This document shows positions 53,717-53,810 of a DNA stretch of 53,810 nucleotides, piece after piece. The notes under the pieces are model-generated. The model did no database searches and was not told the origin of the DNA. It saw nothing but the letters and a program-made list of their open reading frames with translations. The translations under genes were made by a program, and so were the position numbers. This DNA is from Roseomonas sp. KE2513 (GTDB lineage Bacteria; Pseudomonadota; Alphaproteobacteria; Acetobacterales; Acetobacteraceae), in assembly GCF_016107305.1 (NCBI RefSeq), contig NZ_RCVR01000031.1, positions 1 to 53,810 on the forward strand, read 5' to 3'. Position 1 is the stretch's first letter. Every line of letters starts with the position of its first letter.

Positions 53717-53810
53717 ATGGGTACCGTATACGTGCCCTCCGGATTAGCGTGGGCGCAGACTGTGCCGGAGACGGGCGGGTCGGCAGCCTTTGATGCGCGT
53801 CCGGTACGCG
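53717..53810 (+). CDS. Start of a further gene, cut by the window edge
   Basis: An ATG 4 bases after AAGGAGG opens a frame that stays open for 31 codons to the end of the window (MGTVYVPSGLAWAQTV...). The strong ribosome site is the main support. Too little is present to name a product. It may be co-transcribed with the dioxygenase if the hairpin between them is leaky. Confidence 0.45.
   Translation, partial: MGTVYVPSGLAWAQTVPETGGSAAFDARPVR

Noticed and set aside
1-53810. CRISPR arrays, tRNA or rRNA genes, prophage or integron structures
   Set aside because: No regularly spaced repeats, tRNA-like cloverleaf ends, rRNA segments or phage structural genes were noticed on reading; a dedicated scan could still find a missed small RNA.

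Overview
High-GC bacterial chromosome segment with dense, short-spaced genes, strong Shine-Dalgarno sites and long spurious antisense reading frames. The gene families (Bug-type and family-5 solute-binding proteins, a large PutA paired with an Lrp regulator, GMC oxidoreductase, ZnuD-like TonB receptor, M81 metallopeptidase) suggest an environmental alphaproteobacterium, probably Acetobacteraceae (Roseomonas-like). That placement is inferred from gene content, not from a marker gene. No rRNA, tRNA, CRISPR array or phage module was seen.

Layout. 1-1.8 kb: GntR regulator and zinc alcohol dehydrogenase. 1.9-3.5 kb: scar region with an IS5-type transposase tail, a TetR gene that lost its start at the same junction, and a decayed shikimate dehydrogenase. 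3.6-7.4 kb: Bug-family binding protein and a hybrid sensor kinase broken by one extra base in a C run. 7.9-10.4 kb: threonine dehydratase divergent from a MocR-type regulator across a 19-bp palindrome. 11.2-13 kb: TauE/SafE permease divergent from a LysR regulator. 13.3-18.8 kb: esterase, then the operon binding protein - hydrolase - gamma-glutamyltransferase-like enzyme (GGT1). 19-25.5 kb: exported esterase, D-amino-acid-dehydrogenase-like oxidase with XRE-cupin regulator, divergent from M81 peptidase - binding protein - truncated amidohydrolase. 25.6-26.3 kb: chemoreceptor fragment fused to a decayed IS6-family transposase. 26.5-28.7 kb: TonB receptor behind a Zur-like box. 29-37.5 kb: winged-helix ATPase regulator with divergent esterase, GMC oxidoreductase, BenE transporter, SDR plus SnoaL-like pair with HxlR regulator. 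37.6-41.8 kb: Lrp regulator and putA. 41.8-51.3 kb: GGT2 with a CocE/NonD hydrolase, AraC regulator, then M20 dipeptidase - GGT3 - binding protein. 51.6-53.8 kb: AraC regulator, ring-cleaving dioxygenase/glyoxalase, and the start of one more gene.

How it fits together. The dominant theme is scavenging of amino-acid, peptide or amide compounds: three GGT-like Ntn hydrolases, each beside a different hydrolase and two beside a peptide/opine-type binding protein, plus an M81 peptidase cluster, proline catabolism, threonine dehydratase and a D-amino-acid oxidase. The most distinctive and least described feature is this repeated GGT module, whose enzymes lack signal peptides and lack the classical GGT substrate-binding motif. 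No ABC permease or ATPase gene lies in the window, so the binding proteins must use transporters encoded elsewhere or act otherwise. Several genes are clearly broken, and a number of palindromic operator candidates sit at the right place next to regulator genes.
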